From: a virus
Reading direction: 5' to 3' (one strand)
Length of the DNA stretch: 64,000 nucleotides
IMG/VR virus record: IMGVR_UViG_3300020194_001331
Location: 1-64,000 of that record
Shown here piece after piece: positions 1 to 8,834 of the stretch. Under the pieces are notes generated by a model. That model was not told the DNA's origin and searched no databases. It saw nothing but the letters and a program-made list of their open reading frames with translations. Every line of letters starts with the position of its first letter. Within the stretch, counting starts at the first letter, position 1. Both the position numbers and the translations under genes were made by a program.

Positions 1-236
1 TCTCTACGAACTTGATGGTATGCCATCGATTGAGCTGCCATCTGGTCTCCATAAAAAGACCTTTGTAGTTTGGTGTACCTATCTCTTAAATTCATTAAGT
101 TAGTACCACCCTGCTGTCTATCATCTACATCAACAACTTTTCTCTTTCCATCCTTGTCAACCTTTACGATTGCTTGAGTAGAAAAGAGTTTCGTTAATCG
201 ATTAAAAAATGAACTATTGTTTTGCTCTTCTGCCAT
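1..236 (-). CDS. Portal vertex protein, N-terminal part (T4 gp20 type), cut by window edge
   Basis: About 78 codons of a gene that runs off the left edge. It starts at ATG 236 with MAEEQNNSSFFNRLTKLFST, then a basic stretch and a region with RDRYTKLQRSFYGDQM. This N-terminal pattern (a short polar start, NRLTKLFST, then a Lys/Asp segment) is what I know from portal proteins of T4-like marine phages. Portals form the dodecameric ring through which terminase packages DNA. Position directly downstream of the terminase gene, with two small genes between, fits the T4 17-20 order. Only the N-terminus is visible, so the call leans on position as well as sequence. Confidence 0.7.
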   Translation of the reverse strand, partial: MAEEQNNSSFFNRLTKLFSTQAIVKVDKDGKRKVVDVDDRQQGGTNLMNLRDRYTKLQRSFYGDQMAAQSMAYHQVRR

Positions 237-259
237 TTTGTTTCCTTATTTTATAACCT

Positions 260-520
260 TTATTCTTTTATCTTAATTATGAGGTCACCCTCACCCTTAA
301 TAACTCTATGAAAAGTTTCTTTTGGTATTTCTACTACATTTCCACTTTTCAAAGTTTTAGGTAGTTCGTTATCCATTTGAAACTTCCATCCATTGGATTG
401 AATAACTTCAACTACTCTATCGTTTTTATCTCTATGCCAAACCAATTCTTCAGATTCTACATCTTCTGAAAAAGTTCTTACAATAACATCACTCTCAATA
501 ACTTCTTTATATGGATTCAT
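260..520 (-). CDS. Small conserved phage protein, cupin-like (86 aa)
   Basis: An 86-residue acidic protein with alternating strands (SDVIVRTFSED, EELVWHRDKNDRVVEV, WKFQMDNELP) and an ending EIPKETFHRVIKG followed by DLIIKIKE. The W-H-R-D and P-x-x-x-x-H-R-V-I-K-G signatures are ones I associate with small hypothetical proteins of T4-like marine phages, and the strand pattern suggests a small beta barrel of cupin type. I chose ATG 520, which overlaps the stop of the upstream gene as TAATG; a TTG six bases further upstream is less likely. It lies between terminase and portal, so a role in head assembly is possible but unproven. Confidence 0.6.
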   Translation of the reverse strand: MNPYKEVIESDVIVRTFSEDVESEELVWHRDKNDRVVEVIQSNGWKFQMDNELPKTLKSGNVVEIPKETFHRVIKGEGDLIIKIKE

Positions 521-1095
521 TACCAATAGAAATTACCTTGAGTAATACCTAAAGATTTACCATAACGAGGTAGGTTACAAGACCAATACCCAGCTTTGGT
601 TCTATCTTTTTTATCACTACAATTATGTCTATCCGCAAATGCCTTTCTAGCATCCTTGTCAGAAATCTTTGCAGATAATCCACCCTTTGCATCACCAAAG
701 TTTACCTTAATTACATTTCCTTTTTTGTTCTTAACATAAACTTGATATTTCTTAGGACCTGAACTTCTTTGTGGTTTATTGAGATTTACTTTCTTTCCAT
801 TATATTCTGCCTCATTAATCTCCATTGGAAAATCTAAAAGAACTTTTTTTCCTTCATAAATTCCCCACTTACCTAAATCAGATTCTAATAACCAAATATC
901 ATCCTCATCAATAGAGTTCAGTTTTCCTTCATTATACAAAGAACGTGCCTCATTATATAGTTCGAAATAACCCTTTGAACCATATCTAAATACATTCTCC
1001 ACCAAAGGTGTGTTAGTATCTATATGATATTGTAGTGCCTCCGAAAGGTTACTTTCGTTACATTCCAATATAATATTATTACTCAAACTATACAT
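520..1095 (-). CDS. Conserved phage protein with C-terminal Cys/Trp domain (191 aa)
   Basis: The N-terminal half is acidic and unremarkable. From about residue 115 there is a compact basic domain: KKYQVYVKNKKGNVIKVNFG, then ISDKDARKAFADRHNCSD and KAGYWSCNLPRYGKSLG. The combination YVKN..GNVxKVxFG, ARxxFxxRHNC and KxxYWSC is a recurrent domain of T4-like marine phages, often placed near terminase, portal or protease genes; its function is unknown to me. A TATAAATATT-like motif sits at 1102-1111, but only six bases before the start codon. The downstream gene starts at its stop codon, so the two are probably translationally coupled. Confidence 0.6.
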   Translation of the reverse strand: MYSLSNNIILECNESNLSEALQYHIDTNTPLVENVFRYGSKGYFELYNEARSLYNEGKLNSIDEDDIWLLESDLGKWGIYEGKKVLLDFPMEINEAEYNGKKVNLNKPQRSSGPKKYQVYVKNKKGNVIKVNFGDAKGGLSAKISDKDARKAFADRHNCSDKKDRTKAGYWSCNLPRYGKSLGITQGNFYW

Positions 1096-1122
1096 ATACT
1101 GTATAAATATTAAAAACTAAAT

Positions 1123-2703
1123 TTATAACCATTTAGATAAATCTTCGATATCATCTCCGATTTGCATCTGCCAAGGGTTATCATCAGAATCGTTTCCACC
1201 ATACACCCCACTATAAGTATATGATGAAATACTATTGATTGCCTGTTTGGTTAAATCAATACCTTCTTGTCTCAATCTCAGAGCAGTATCCCTCACCCAA
1301 AGTGAAATAGCCAAAGACATTGTAAGGTCATCGTTATAACCTCTCATTGCTTCAGCTCTACCATTCATCCATATAAATGTGAACAATTCATCAATAGTTC
1401 TAACTGAACGAATGATGATTGATTTTTCCCTTATATACTCTTCCAACTTTGAAACAATTAAAGGTCGAGTTCTTGAGGTGGTTGAGAATCCCGCAACCAT
1501 ACTTTTATCTTGAGAACGATATCTATTTGAGTGTTGATGTTCAGTATCTACATACTTTAAATCCTTACTCATATAATAAAGGTTTCCATAGTTTCTATCA
1601 ATAACTTGTTGAATCGTTGCCCAACCAATATTAGCGTTCTCAATTACTAACAATGCGTTGTTATATTCAGTTGATAGAGATACTAAGAAATTACCAAAAT
1701 CTTTGGTATCTAACTTACCTCTATATTCAGCTACTTGTTCAGATGCTTCAACATCAATAACATGGGCTGCTGAGTAATCCGATGAATCACCTCTCGCAAC
1801 ATCCGCTACAACTATATATGATTTATTATAATCGGGAAATTGCCATTTCCATAAGTTTCCATCGAACCCACCCTTTTCAATAGGTTCTTGTACATAAGTT
1901 TCTTTATAGAATTGAAGAACTTGTGGGTCAATTACTGAATCACCAGAAGACACAAAATCACAATCACATTCTTGTGCTGCTCCCTTTGGTCCTAATAGTG
2001 TTTCTTGTTCATCTCTCCAACTTTGGTCTCTTTCTGGATGTACACTCCAATGTAATCTAATATTATTAAACCCATTTGTTCCATCTTCAGAACCTACCCA
2101 AGTTTTGTGGAAGAAGTTACCCACACCATTTGGTGTTGAAAGGATAATTGCAGAACCACCCGTTGATAAAGTAGATTGTGCAGATACCCAAATCTCTTCA
2201 ATCTTATCGATAAATGCTGCCTCATCAAATACCAATAAGGATAGTGCTTCAGAACGACCCGCATCTCCTGCTGCTGAAGTTGCTTTGATTTGTGAACCAT
2301 TTGAATATCGTAAGGATAGTTTGTTATCTTCAACAGTTGTTAACTTTAACCAACTTGGAAGATACTGATTCATCACTCTTACTTTAGTTACTAAGTTTTT
2401 AGCAACCTCTTGTTTAGTTGCAATTACCAATACATTGTAATCATCATTAAATAACATTTTCCAAAGTGAGAATCCAGCAGTTAAGGTTGAAATACCAGTT
2501 TGTCTGGATTTAAGAATAATATTATATCTATGGTCTTTGAAATCAGTTAAAGTAGTTTCTTGAAACGGAAAAAGGTGAAAGGGAATTTTTCCTCTCACCG
2601 GATGTTGAATCATACAATACTTTTTCATAAAGTATATAGGGTCAGAAGCACATTTTTTGTACTCTACCGCTATAATCTCTTTTAATGATTTCTTTTGTGC
2701 CAA
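1123..2703 (-). CDS. terL: Terminase large subunit (T4 gp17 type), TTG start
   Basis: Packaging motor ATPase and headful nuclease that binds the portal. The 526-residue length is close to other gp17 homologues. Visible motifs: Walker A-like SRQTGIST (residues 66-73), Walker B LLVFDEAAF (about 156-164), coupling motif ILSTPNG, and the RNase H-fold nuclease acid motif VADVARGDSSDY near residue 300 with later acidic residues. The reading frame opens with TTG at 2703 (TTG-GCA-CAA); the next in-frame ATG would be codon 26 and would remove conserved N-terminal sequence, so TTG is the probable start. It follows the gene ending at 2711 with no room for its own promoter. Confidence 0.95.
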   Translation of the reverse strand: MAQKKSLKEIIAVEYKKCASDPIYFMKKYCMIQHPVRGKIPFHLFPFQETTLTDFKDHRYNIILKSRQTGISTLTAGFSLWKMLFNDDYNVLVIATKQEVAKNLVTKVRVMNQYLPSWLKLTTVEDNKLSLRYSNGSQIKATSAAGDAGRSEALSLLVFDEAAFIDKIEEIWVSAQSTLSTGGSAIILSTPNGVGNFFHKTWVGSEDGTNGFNNIRLHWSVHPERDQSWRDEQETLLGPKGAAQECDCDFVSSGDSVIDPQVLQFYKETYVQEPIEKGGFDGNLWKWQFPDYNKSYIVVADVARGDSSDYSAAHVIDVEASEQVAEYRGKLDTKDFGNFLVSLSTEYNNALLVIENANIGWATIQQVIDRNYGNLYYMSKDLKYVDTEHQHSNRYRSQDKSMVAGFSTTSRTRPLIVSKLEEYIREKSIIIRSVRTIDELFTFIWMNGRAEAMRGYNDDLTMSLAISLWVRDTALRLRQEGIDLTKQAINSISSYTYSGVYGGNDSDDNPWQMQIGDDIEDLSKWL

Positions 2704-2710
2704 AATCTAT

Positions 2711-3394
2711 TTATTTTTTTCCGATTTTCCAATACATACCACCTGTAACAAATGGTGCAAGTTGTGAGGTATTAGAATTGTTTTGAATACCTAAACCTAA
2801 TTGATATAGATTATTCTTTTTACTTTTTAGGATTAACCCAGCGCCAACATTACTGATTACATCTTCTTTGTTGAATCCTCCGTTTAATCCCCAATAAAAT
2901 TCGTTCTTAGGTAATTCTTTTACAATCGTTGTATTATAAACAGTTGGGATTTGGAAGAACCAATCCACATCTCTTGATTGAATTTGGTTTTGTGAAATGA
3001 TATCAGTTAGGATACCATACCCTAAAGTTGGATTTGGTTTTTGTCCTAATGAATCAGTAATACCTTTTGGAAAATCATATGTAAGATTAAGTGTATCCTT
3101 TACTTCGTATTTTGCGAAATAATCTTCTACGATTTTCAAAGTATCAATATCGATTGGTACTTCTACTTCAACTGTTTCTACTTTAGTGATGTATTTTGGT
3201 ATATATGTTGGAACTTTTACTGTTTTTTCTACAACAACAGTATCTACTTTTTGTTCCAATAACTCATAATCTTTACCACCTACATTTATAATTTCTTTAT
3301 CTTCTTCTTCACCACCACAACTTCTTAATAATAATACCACACATAGTGCCATTATCATTATTGTTTTTAAATCAAATTTCTTTAACCAACTCAT
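2711..3394 (-). CDS. Envelope-anchored protein, possible spanin-like or outer-membrane-facing protein (227 aa)
   Basis: One N-terminal hydrophobic segment (TIMIMALCVVLLLRSCG, residues about 11-27) is followed by an acidic, Val/Thr-rich periplasmic-type region with probable helical or extended spacer (residues 45-110). The C-terminal 70 residues alternate like membrane beta strands (FYWGLNGGFN, NVGAGLILKSK, LYQLGLGIQ, APFVTGGMYWKIG). An inner-membrane anchor or lipoprotein-like Cys26 plus an outer-membrane-type C-terminus would suit a protein spanning the envelope, such as a unimolecular spanin, but no family was recognised. It overlaps the upstream gene by 23 bases and precedes terminase. Confidence 0.5.
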   Translation of the reverse strand: MSWLKKFDLKTIMIMALCVVLLLRSCGGEEEDKEIINVGGKDYELLEQKVDTVVVEKTVKVPTYIPKYITKVETVEVEVPIDIDTLKIVEDYFAKYEVKDTLNLTYDFPKGITDSLGQKPNPTLGYGILTDIISQNQIQSRDVDWFFQIPTVYNTTIVKELPKNEFYWGLNGGFNKEDVISNVGAGLILKSKKNNLYQLGLGIQNNSNTSQLAPFVTGGMYWKIGKK

Positions 3395-4043
3395 AATTTC
3401 TATCTTTTAATTTCTCATAGGCAGCGTTTCTCTTTTCAATAACTTCAGTAAGTTCTTTTTTACCATTCTCTATATCTGTTTCAATTTGAGATTTTAAAGT
3501 TTGTACATCTTCATTGGATGACCATTTTTCTATGGAGCCATCATCATTCACATATTCGTGAATGTTGGTAACTTCATTTAAAGCCAGATTCCATTTTTGT
3601 AGGACTTCGGTTCCATACGCCGCCATGTTTGAATACACTTTATATTCATTGTAAGCTTCCCACAATCCATCTTTTTTTATAATAGATTCCCTCTCCGATA
3701 AGCACTTAGAACAATAACCTGTCTTACTAATTAACTTTTTATCAGTAGGTCCATATTTTAATTTATCACAATCTTCCGATTTACATTCAGCTAATTTTGA
3801 TAAAAACTTTCTAACTGAGGCTAATTCTGAAGATGCTTTTGATTGTTTTACTTTACCATATGATTTTTGTTCCCAAACTACACCATTCTCTTCCCAAATA
3901 TCACCAACTTCTCTTTTAGTTGTTTCTTTGATATTAGAAAGTGAAATTTGAGTATCCTTATCATACTCACCAGTTTGAATCATATTTACCAACTTCCTAC
4001 GAGTTGGATGCATGAATTTTTTATTGAATTGTTTCTCAGCCAT
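3372..4043 (-). CDS. Conserved phage protein with Cys-pair motif (223 aa), upstream of terminase
   Basis: Starts MAEKQFNKKFMHPTRRKLVN, then TREVGDIWEENGVVWEQKSYGKVK, a four-Cys region (CKSEDCDKL and YCSKCLSE) likely to bind zinc, and a long charged helical C-terminus that could be a coiled coil. The pattern REVGxxWxxxxGxxWEQK followed by Cys pairs is recurrent in T4-like marine phages; I know no assigned role. Its place one gene upstream of terminase is where T4 has the small terminase gp16, and a coiled coil would fit that, but similarity to gp16 is not evident. A late-type promoter motif lies 23 bases upstream. Confidence 0.6.
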   Translation of the reverse strand: MAEKQFNKKFMHPTRRKLVNMIQTGEYDKDTQISLSNIKETTKREVGDIWEENGVVWEQKSYGKVKQSKASSELASVRKFLSKLAECKSEDCDKLKYGPTDKKLISKTGYCSKCLSERESIIKKDGLWEAYNEYKVYSNMAAYGTEVLQKWNLALNEVTNIHEYVNDDGSIEKWSSNEDVQTLKSQIETDIENGKKELTEVIEKRNAAYEKLKDRNYELVKEI

Positions 4044-4066
4044 ATTATGTAACTTATATATCCATA

Positions 4067-4078
4067 TATATAAGTATT
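4067..4078 (-). promoter_or_regulatory. Putative late promoter motif
   Basis: Coding-strand AATACTTATATA, 23 bases before the start codon of the Cys-pair protein. It is one of eleven close matches that precede mostly structural genes. Confidence 0.6.
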
Positions 4079-4088
4079 AAGTTTTTTA

Positions 4089-7000
4089 CTATTCGTAAAA
4101 TAACCCAAGAATCTGATTGAGAGGTGCGAATGTGCCCGTTAGTTTGAAAGTTTTCCCACCATACACAAATACGATTCCTTCGTTTGGAACAATTTTATTC
4201 TTTCCTCCGATAGAATTTAATCTTTCCAATTCTAATTTTAGTTTTTTTACTTTCTTAGGGTCACCTGATTTTCTTACATCTTTAATGGTTTGGTCTAATC
4301 TCTTTTTCATATCTCTAACTGCACTATCAGGATTAACAGTTAGTGCTGAACTCATAAATGAAAGTACTTCTGCTCCTAAACCTAAGAAGATATCTTCAAA
4401 TGGTCTGATGTTATCTTTAGCCATTTTAGCGTGGTCATTCTTATCAATTCCCTTTGCCCATTCTAATGTTTTTTCATCAGTAATATTCTTATTATCTAAT
4501 CTGAATGATTTATCATAGAATGCCCATCTCTTTACTAATCCCATTAGAGTTTTGTTATCTAACTTAGATGGTGATTTCTTATTCACAAAATCCATCCAAA
4601 ATGCTTGATGATAATCAGCGATTCCATCGTTATCTTTTAACTTAAATTTAGATTGTAGTTTTGAGATTTGTCCATTATACTTTCCTTTGAGTGAAGAAAG
4701 GTTTTTGGATTTAGGTAATTGAACTACTGGTGGGCCTTGGATTGTGTAAGCGGATTGAACATCTGCATTGATTTGTTTAATCATACCTGCCAACATTCTC
4801 GCTGCATCTTGGTTCTCACCAATTGCGATACCATCCTCATTGTATTCCATTGTTCCGTGGAATACTAATAGTGCTTGTCCGTAAGGTATTACATTAACAG
4901 AAGTTGGATAGATTACCTCCAAATTCATAAAACATGCTCCTCCTTTGAAAATCTTATCTCTCTGCTTTTCACTCAACTTAGATATTGCCTTCGTTAAATC
5001 TTTCATTGCGAAGTTATACGCCTTTTCCAATTCTCCTCTACCAGCAAACTTCATCGCTACACCATTGATATCTAATGCTCCAGCTCCTTTGTTTTTCAAA
5101 TGTCCTTTATTTCTCGCTGCAACTAATCTCCCATCTCTCCAACTAACTGCTAATGCTTGACCATCGGTCTTTTCTCTAGTGAGTTCTAAATTACCCTCTA
5201 AAGCTCTATTTACGATATCTTTTAATTGTCCAAAAGTTAAATTGATTTCGGTATCGAATGGGTGATTCATATGTCCATAAGCACCTCCTTCCAAAATCAA
5301 TGATTCAGTAATACCACCACCTAATGCGAATGGTTCATTATACTGAAGTTTTTCTTTATCAAATTTCTTTCTTAATTTTTTTAATTTCTTTTCGTGGTCA
5401 TCTAACCATTTTTGGTCTGGATAACCCATTGCCAATCCTTCTTTGATAATTCTATCTTTTACCAATAAGTGAACTAACTCAGCGCCAATATAATCAGGAC
5501 TTTCTCCCCTATGCCACTTTCCGTGGTCTTTCATGTATTTATCTGATAAGAATTCAATCTTATCTTCATAATCCATTTTATTGATTTTTGCTCTATTTTT
5601 ATGTGCCCATTTTTTGAAATCCATATAGAAGAAATCATTTACACCTTCGAATTTATATTCTGGGTCTGGTGTTTTAAAATCATCTTTTCTCATTACGGTC
5701 TTAGCGATTACTTTATTCGCTTGTTTCATAAATGGAATGTTGATTTTACTTCTATTATCCTTTGCTACAATTTGTCCGTACAATTGTAAGAAGTTTAAGA
5801 AATCTTTTTTCTTCTTTCCTAATCTTTTAAAGAATCCAATTAGTTCTGCAGGTGATATTGGTTTTTTATTTCTTGGGTCAGTTAATCTATCAAAGAAATG
5901 CTTATCGGTTAAAACTACATCAACTGGATTAAGCTGTTTATCTGCATATTGGTCAATCTTTTGTAAATCAGCCATTGGGATTTCATCCAATTGAACTTGT
6001 ACACCTTCTTTTAAGATTCTAAAGTTTACAACTTTTCTACCATTGATTGTTGGCATCCCATGTTCATCTTTACCAATAGTTTTAACAACTGTCTTTTTAT
6101 TTTTAAATCTACCCGTTAAGATTGTATCACCCACATTTACTGGAAGTTTGATATCTTCTTTGAGTGTGTTACTAACTGGTTTCTTTTCTTGTGATAAATC
6201 TTTAGTTGATTCTTTTCTATCAACCTCCAAATCAATGTAATCAATTAAAGAATATCCAACTAAACCAGCGGTTCGAGTTACATGCTTCCACCATTTATCA
6301 TATGCAATTGAACCATAGTAATCCTTTTGGTTAGTTGCAGTTGTTTTACCAGCTACACCAGCTGGAAATGGAGTTACTGCTTTTACAGGCCCATCAGGAT
6401 AAATTGGATGTGGGTCAATATCAGTAAGTTCCGCACTCATAATCTGAGATAAAACAGTGTATCCAATTTGTTCTGCTCTTTTTTGGGAAACTCTATCGAA
6501 TATTGCATACGATGGAAATAAAAAGTTTGGACCATCATCAACTTCTTGTGAACCTAAAACTTTAGATGCCTCTTTGATTAAATCACTACCTTCAGCTATT
6601 AACCAATTTTCTACTATTTCTTTTGAAATACTAAATTCTTCATTTAGTGTGTTAGTTATGAAATCAAATATCTTTTTATCAAATTTTGGATATGCTCTTT
6701 TTACAAAAAAGTTTTTCTTATCTTCTTCTGAACCTGATGATAATCCGTTACGAACTTCAGTTCCACTTACACCCCCACCACCTTCGGGTGCGATGTAAAC
6801 ATATCCTCTATCTTCGTATCCTTCGAAATCGATACCATCTTTATAAGGAGTAAAAAACTTACCACCTAATCTACTTGCATCCTTTTTACCTACAACAGTA
6901 ATAAATGCAGTTGTATCTTTATCAAACTTCGTTAATACCTCAGTTGGTACATAGGGATTTTTAACTTGAACAATTTTGTTTTTTGGAATCCCAAACATTT

Positions 7001-7235
7001 TGGTAATAATCATTACCTTTTCTTTGAAGTTGAATGGGGATTTATTATTATCGGTTTTGTTGGATGTACCGATATACACATTGTTTTTTCCAAACTTTTT
7101 TACTAAGTGGGAATAGGTTGCGTAATGACCTTTATGAAAAGGTTGAAAGCGGCCAGCGTAAACTACAACGATGTTGTCTACACTGTCCGCTTCTCCTAAT
7201 ATACTCTCTACTAAAAATTGAGATAGTTCGTTCAT
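4089..7235 (-). CDS. Fusion protein: HIGH-type nucleotidyltransferase plus ligase-like domain (1048 aa)
   Basis: Residues 20-195 form a cytidylyl/adenylyltransferase domain of the NMN adenylyltransferase type: AGRFQPFHKGH (HxGH at 34-37) and the downstream VSGTEVRNGL (156-165), matching the ISSTxxR motif. The middle (about 215-620) holds phage-typical segments such as ADKQLNPVDVVLTDKHFFDR. The last 400 residues look like a nucleic acid ligase adenylation domain: motif I EKTDGQAL with Lys689, NLEVIYP, EGIVFVYGG, and near the end KLTGTF as a motif V-like Lys. Family knowledge would give AMP transfer chemistry in both domains; the substrates are unknown. NAD salvage joined to a nick-sealing or RNA ligase activity is an inference. 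A late-type promoter lies 26 bases upstream, so it may be made late or carried in the virion. Confidence 0.75.
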   Translation of the reverse strand: MNELSQFLVESILGEADSVDNIVVVYAGRFQPFHKGHYATYSHLVKKFGKNNVYIGTSNKTDNNKSPFNFKEKVMIITKMFGIPKNKIVQVKNPYVPTEVLTKFDKDTTAFITVVGKKDASRLGGKFFTPYKDGIDFEGYEDRGYVYIAPEGGGGVSGTEVRNGLSSGSEEDKKNFFVKRAYPKFDKKIFDFITNTLNEEFSISKEIVENWLIAEGSDLIKEASKVLGSQEVDDGPNFLFPSYAIFDRVSQKRAEQIGYTVLSQIMSAELTDIDPHPIYPDGPVKAVTPFPAGVAGKTTATNQKDYYGSIAYDKWWKHVTRTAGLVGYSLIDYIDLEVDRKESTKDLSQEKKPVSNTLKEDIKLPVNVGDTILTGRFKNKKTVVKTIGKDEHGMPTINGRKVVNFRILKEGVQVQLDEIPMADLQKIDQYADKQLNPVDVVLTDKHFFDRLTDPRNKKPISPAELIGFFKRLGKKKKDFLNFLQLYGQIVAKDNRSKINIPFMKQANKVIAKTVMRKDDFKTPDPEYKFEGVNDFFYMDFKKWAHKNRAKINKMDYEDKIEFLSDKYMKDHGKWHRGESPDYIGAELVHLLVKDRIIKEGLAMGYPDQKWLDDHEKKLKKLRKKFDKEKLQYNEPFALGGGITESLILEGGAYGHMNHPFDTEINLTFGQLKDIVNRALEGNLELTREKTDGQALAVSWRDGRLVAARNKGHLKNKGAGALDINGVAMKFAGRGELEKAYNFAMKDLTKAISKLSEKQRDKIFKGGACFMNLEVIYPTSVNVIPYGQALLVFHGTMEYNEDGIAIGENQDAARMLAGMIKQINADVQSAYTIQGPPVVQLPKSKNLSSLKGKYNGQISKLQSKFKLKDNDGIADYHQAFWMDFVNKKSPSKLDNKTLMGLVKRWAFYDKSFRLDNKNITDEKTLEWAKGIDKNDHAKMAKDNIRPFEDIFLGLGAEVLSFMSSALTVNPDSAVRDMKKRLDQTIKDVRKSGDPKKVKKLKLELERLNSIGGKNKIVPNEGIVFVYGGKTFKLTGTFAPLNQILGLFYE

Positions 7236-7261
7236 CTGATATAGTACTATTTCCTTTGTAC

Positions 7262-7273
7262 TATATAAATATA
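7262..7273 (-). promoter_or_regulatory. Putative late promoter motif
   Basis: Coding-strand TATATTTATATA, 26 bases before the start of the nucleotidyltransferase-ligase fusion gene. Confidence 0.6.
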
Positions 7274-7280
7274 AGGTTTC

Positions 7281-7649
7281 TTACTTTACCACTTCTATAT
7301 TATCAGATGTTAAATTTGCGTTTTGCTGATTCATCTGCTCTTTGATAGCTGGGTTGTATGTTAGTGTACCTTCTTTAAGGTTTATCTGTCCTCTTGGATA
7401 CTCTTTATCCAATGCACTTAATTCTTCTCTTAAAGCATCGTTTGATTCTTTAAAATCAGCTTCAGCTTGTTGTAAAGTTGTTTCTAACTTTTCTAACTCT
7501 TCGTTTAATTCTTTTTTACGAAGATAGATTTGACCAAATGCATTAACGATATCGTTAATCTTTGCATTTTTTTCTTTGATAGAACCGATTGTACTCTCAC
7601 CTAAATCAATAGTAAGTAATTCAATTTGTTGTTTGCTTTCTTTTGCCAT
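7281..7649 (-). CDS. Coiled-coil phage protein, paralogue of the gene at 12229-12501 (122 aa)
   Basis: Predicted almost wholly helical from residue 20 to 85 (IYLRKKELNEELEKLETTLQQ), then a conserved tail EYPRGQINLKEGTLTY. The gene at 12229-12501 has the same plan and ends in KYPNGQIDLEKGTITY, so the two are paralogues that now flank the sugar operon. Function unknown; a small structural or scaffolding coiled coil is possible. ATG 7649 follows a late-type promoter by 34 bases. Confidence 0.6.
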   Translation of the reverse strand: MAKESKQQIELLTIDLGESTIGSIKEKNAKINDIVNAFGQIYLRKKELNEELEKLETTLQQAEADFKESNDALREELSALDKEYPRGQINLKEGTLTYNPAIKEQMNQQNANLTSDNIEVVK

Positions 7650-7683
7650 ATGACTTTAAATTAATTAATTTGTTTTGAATTCA

Positions 7684-7695
7684 TATATAAATATA
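7684..7695 (-). promoter_or_regulatory. Putative late promoter motif
   Basis: Coding-strand TATATTTATATA, 34 bases before the start of the 122-residue coiled-coil gene and just after the end of the sugar operon. Confidence 0.6.
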
Positions 7696-7699
7696 TAAT

Positions 7700-8452
7700 T
7701 TATAAATTTTCGTAATCTATTGTTGTTACACCTCGTTTTTGTACAACTTGTGCTGAACAACGATTTCCAAATTGTATTGATTTTGGAATATCTTCGGAAT
7801 CTAAGAACTCTTTCACAAATCCTGCTACAAAAGTATCACCTGCTCCTGAGATATCCATAATCTCTACTTGTTCAGTTGGATATGATGTACCTTTGTACAT
7901 ACACCCATCTTTATCTAATGTAATTATTAACTTTTCTAAAATCCAATCGTTTTCTTCAATAAATTCTTTATTATTTTCAAATTCTGAACGATTTAATTTT
8001 ATGAATCGCAAATCTTTACACCATTCACCCAACTTTTTCTTTGTATCACAAATTACATTTGGGTGCTTGAATCCGATATATGCAATATCTTCTTCGGTTA
8101 GGAATCCTTTGTTGTAATCGGAAACTACAACCATTGGATATTCCCAAAAATCTAACTTAGGTAATCTATCACCTATATTATCAATATTTAATTCCTCATC
8201 AATTCTTAGAAGTAAGGTATTCGATGGTTCGTGAATGTGCCTTGTCTTTGTAATTGGAGATTGTTGATGTTCAAAATCTACATCAACCCCCAATGCCATT
8301 AAATTACCCATTACATTCATTCCCATCCCACCATTGTAAACTTCTCTTTTCGGAATAAATACAGGAGCAGGTCCTTCGGGTGAAAGTCTTGGTGTATCTC
8401 CATAAATAAAGATATCATCACATTGTTCTCCTATTAATAATATTCTACCCAT
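7700..8452 (-). CDS. PfkB-family sugar kinase, heptose-7-phosphate kinase type (HldE N-domain/RfaE1)
   Basis: A 250-residue ribokinase-fold enzyme. The N-terminal IGEQCDDIFIYGDTPRLSPE followed by GPAPVF is the form seen in HldE/RfaE1 kinases, which phosphorylate D-glycero-D-manno-heptose 7-phosphate at O1. The anion hole and catalytic Asp lie in DISGAGDTFVAGF (about residues 199-211). It is shorter than the roughly 310-residue kinase domain of HldE, mainly in the lid region. Its start overlaps the end of the nucleotidyltransferase gene by 8 bases, so in this phage the two HldE activities are on separate, coupled genes. Substrate is inferred from family and neighbours; another sugar 1-phosphate cannot be excluded. 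Confidence 0.85.
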   Translation of the reverse strand: MGRILLIGEQCDDIFIYGDTPRLSPEGPAPVFIPKREVYNGGMGMNVMGNLMALGVDVDFEHQQSPITKTRHIHEPSNTLLLRIDEELNIDNIGDRLPKLDFWEYPMVVVSDYNKGFLTEEDIAYIGFKHPNVICDTKKKLGEWCKDLRFIKLNRSEFENNKEFIEENDWILEKLIITLDKDGCMYKGTSYPTEQVEIMDISGAGDTFVAGFVKEFLDSEDIPKSIQFGNRCSAQVVQKRGVTTIDYENL

Positions 8453-8834
8453 TACTTAATATCTTTGTAGTACTAAAATTTTCCATTCGATTAAAGTAAA
8501 CAATTGATTTTGCATATTGTTCACCAACTATTGGTTTATTTTTATAATCAGAACCAATTACAAATACATCAGGTTCATATGATTTTATCATTTCTTCCAA
8601 TGCATGAGATGAATCAAATATTATTACTTTTTTTACTCCTTTAATTCTTTCTAAGTTATACTTTCTCTCTTCTTGCGTATGAAAAGGTCTATCTTCTCCT
8701 TTTAACTCTTTTACTCGTTTATCAGAATCAATACCAATTACTAATAAATCACCAAAAGTAGATGCAAATTCAATCATTTTAAAATGAGCATGATGTAAAA
8801 CATCAAAACATCCATTTATCCAAACTTTTTTCAT
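8445..8834 (-). CDS. Sugar-1-phosphate nucleotidyltransferase, HldE C-domain/RfaE2 type
   Basis: A 129-residue cytidylyltransferase-fold enzyme. The HxGH-like motif is GCFDVLHHAHFKMIEFA (with Ala for Gly), followed by IGIDSDKRVKELKGEDRPFH, a segment diagnostic of RfaE2-type enzymes, then EERKYNLERIKGV and PDVFVIGSDY. The family transfers AMP from ATP to heptose 1-phosphate to give ADP-heptose. It sits between the matching kinase and a heptosyltransferase-like gene, with short overlaps at both ends, which supports one pathway. Related glycerol-3-phosphate cytidylyltransferase activity is the main alternative. Confidence 0.85.
   Translation of the reverse strand: MKKVWINGCFDVLHHAHFKMIEFASTFGDLLVIGIDSDKRVKELKGEDRPFHTQEERKYNLERIKGVKKVIIFDSSHALEEMIKSYEPDVFVIGSDYKNKPIVGEQYAKSIVYFNRMENFSTTKILSNG

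Noticed and set aside
7262-7273. Reading TATATAAATATA on the plus strand as plus-strand T4 late promoters
   Set aside because: The motif is nearly symmetric, but all are placed before minus-strand starts with no plus-strand genes next to them.
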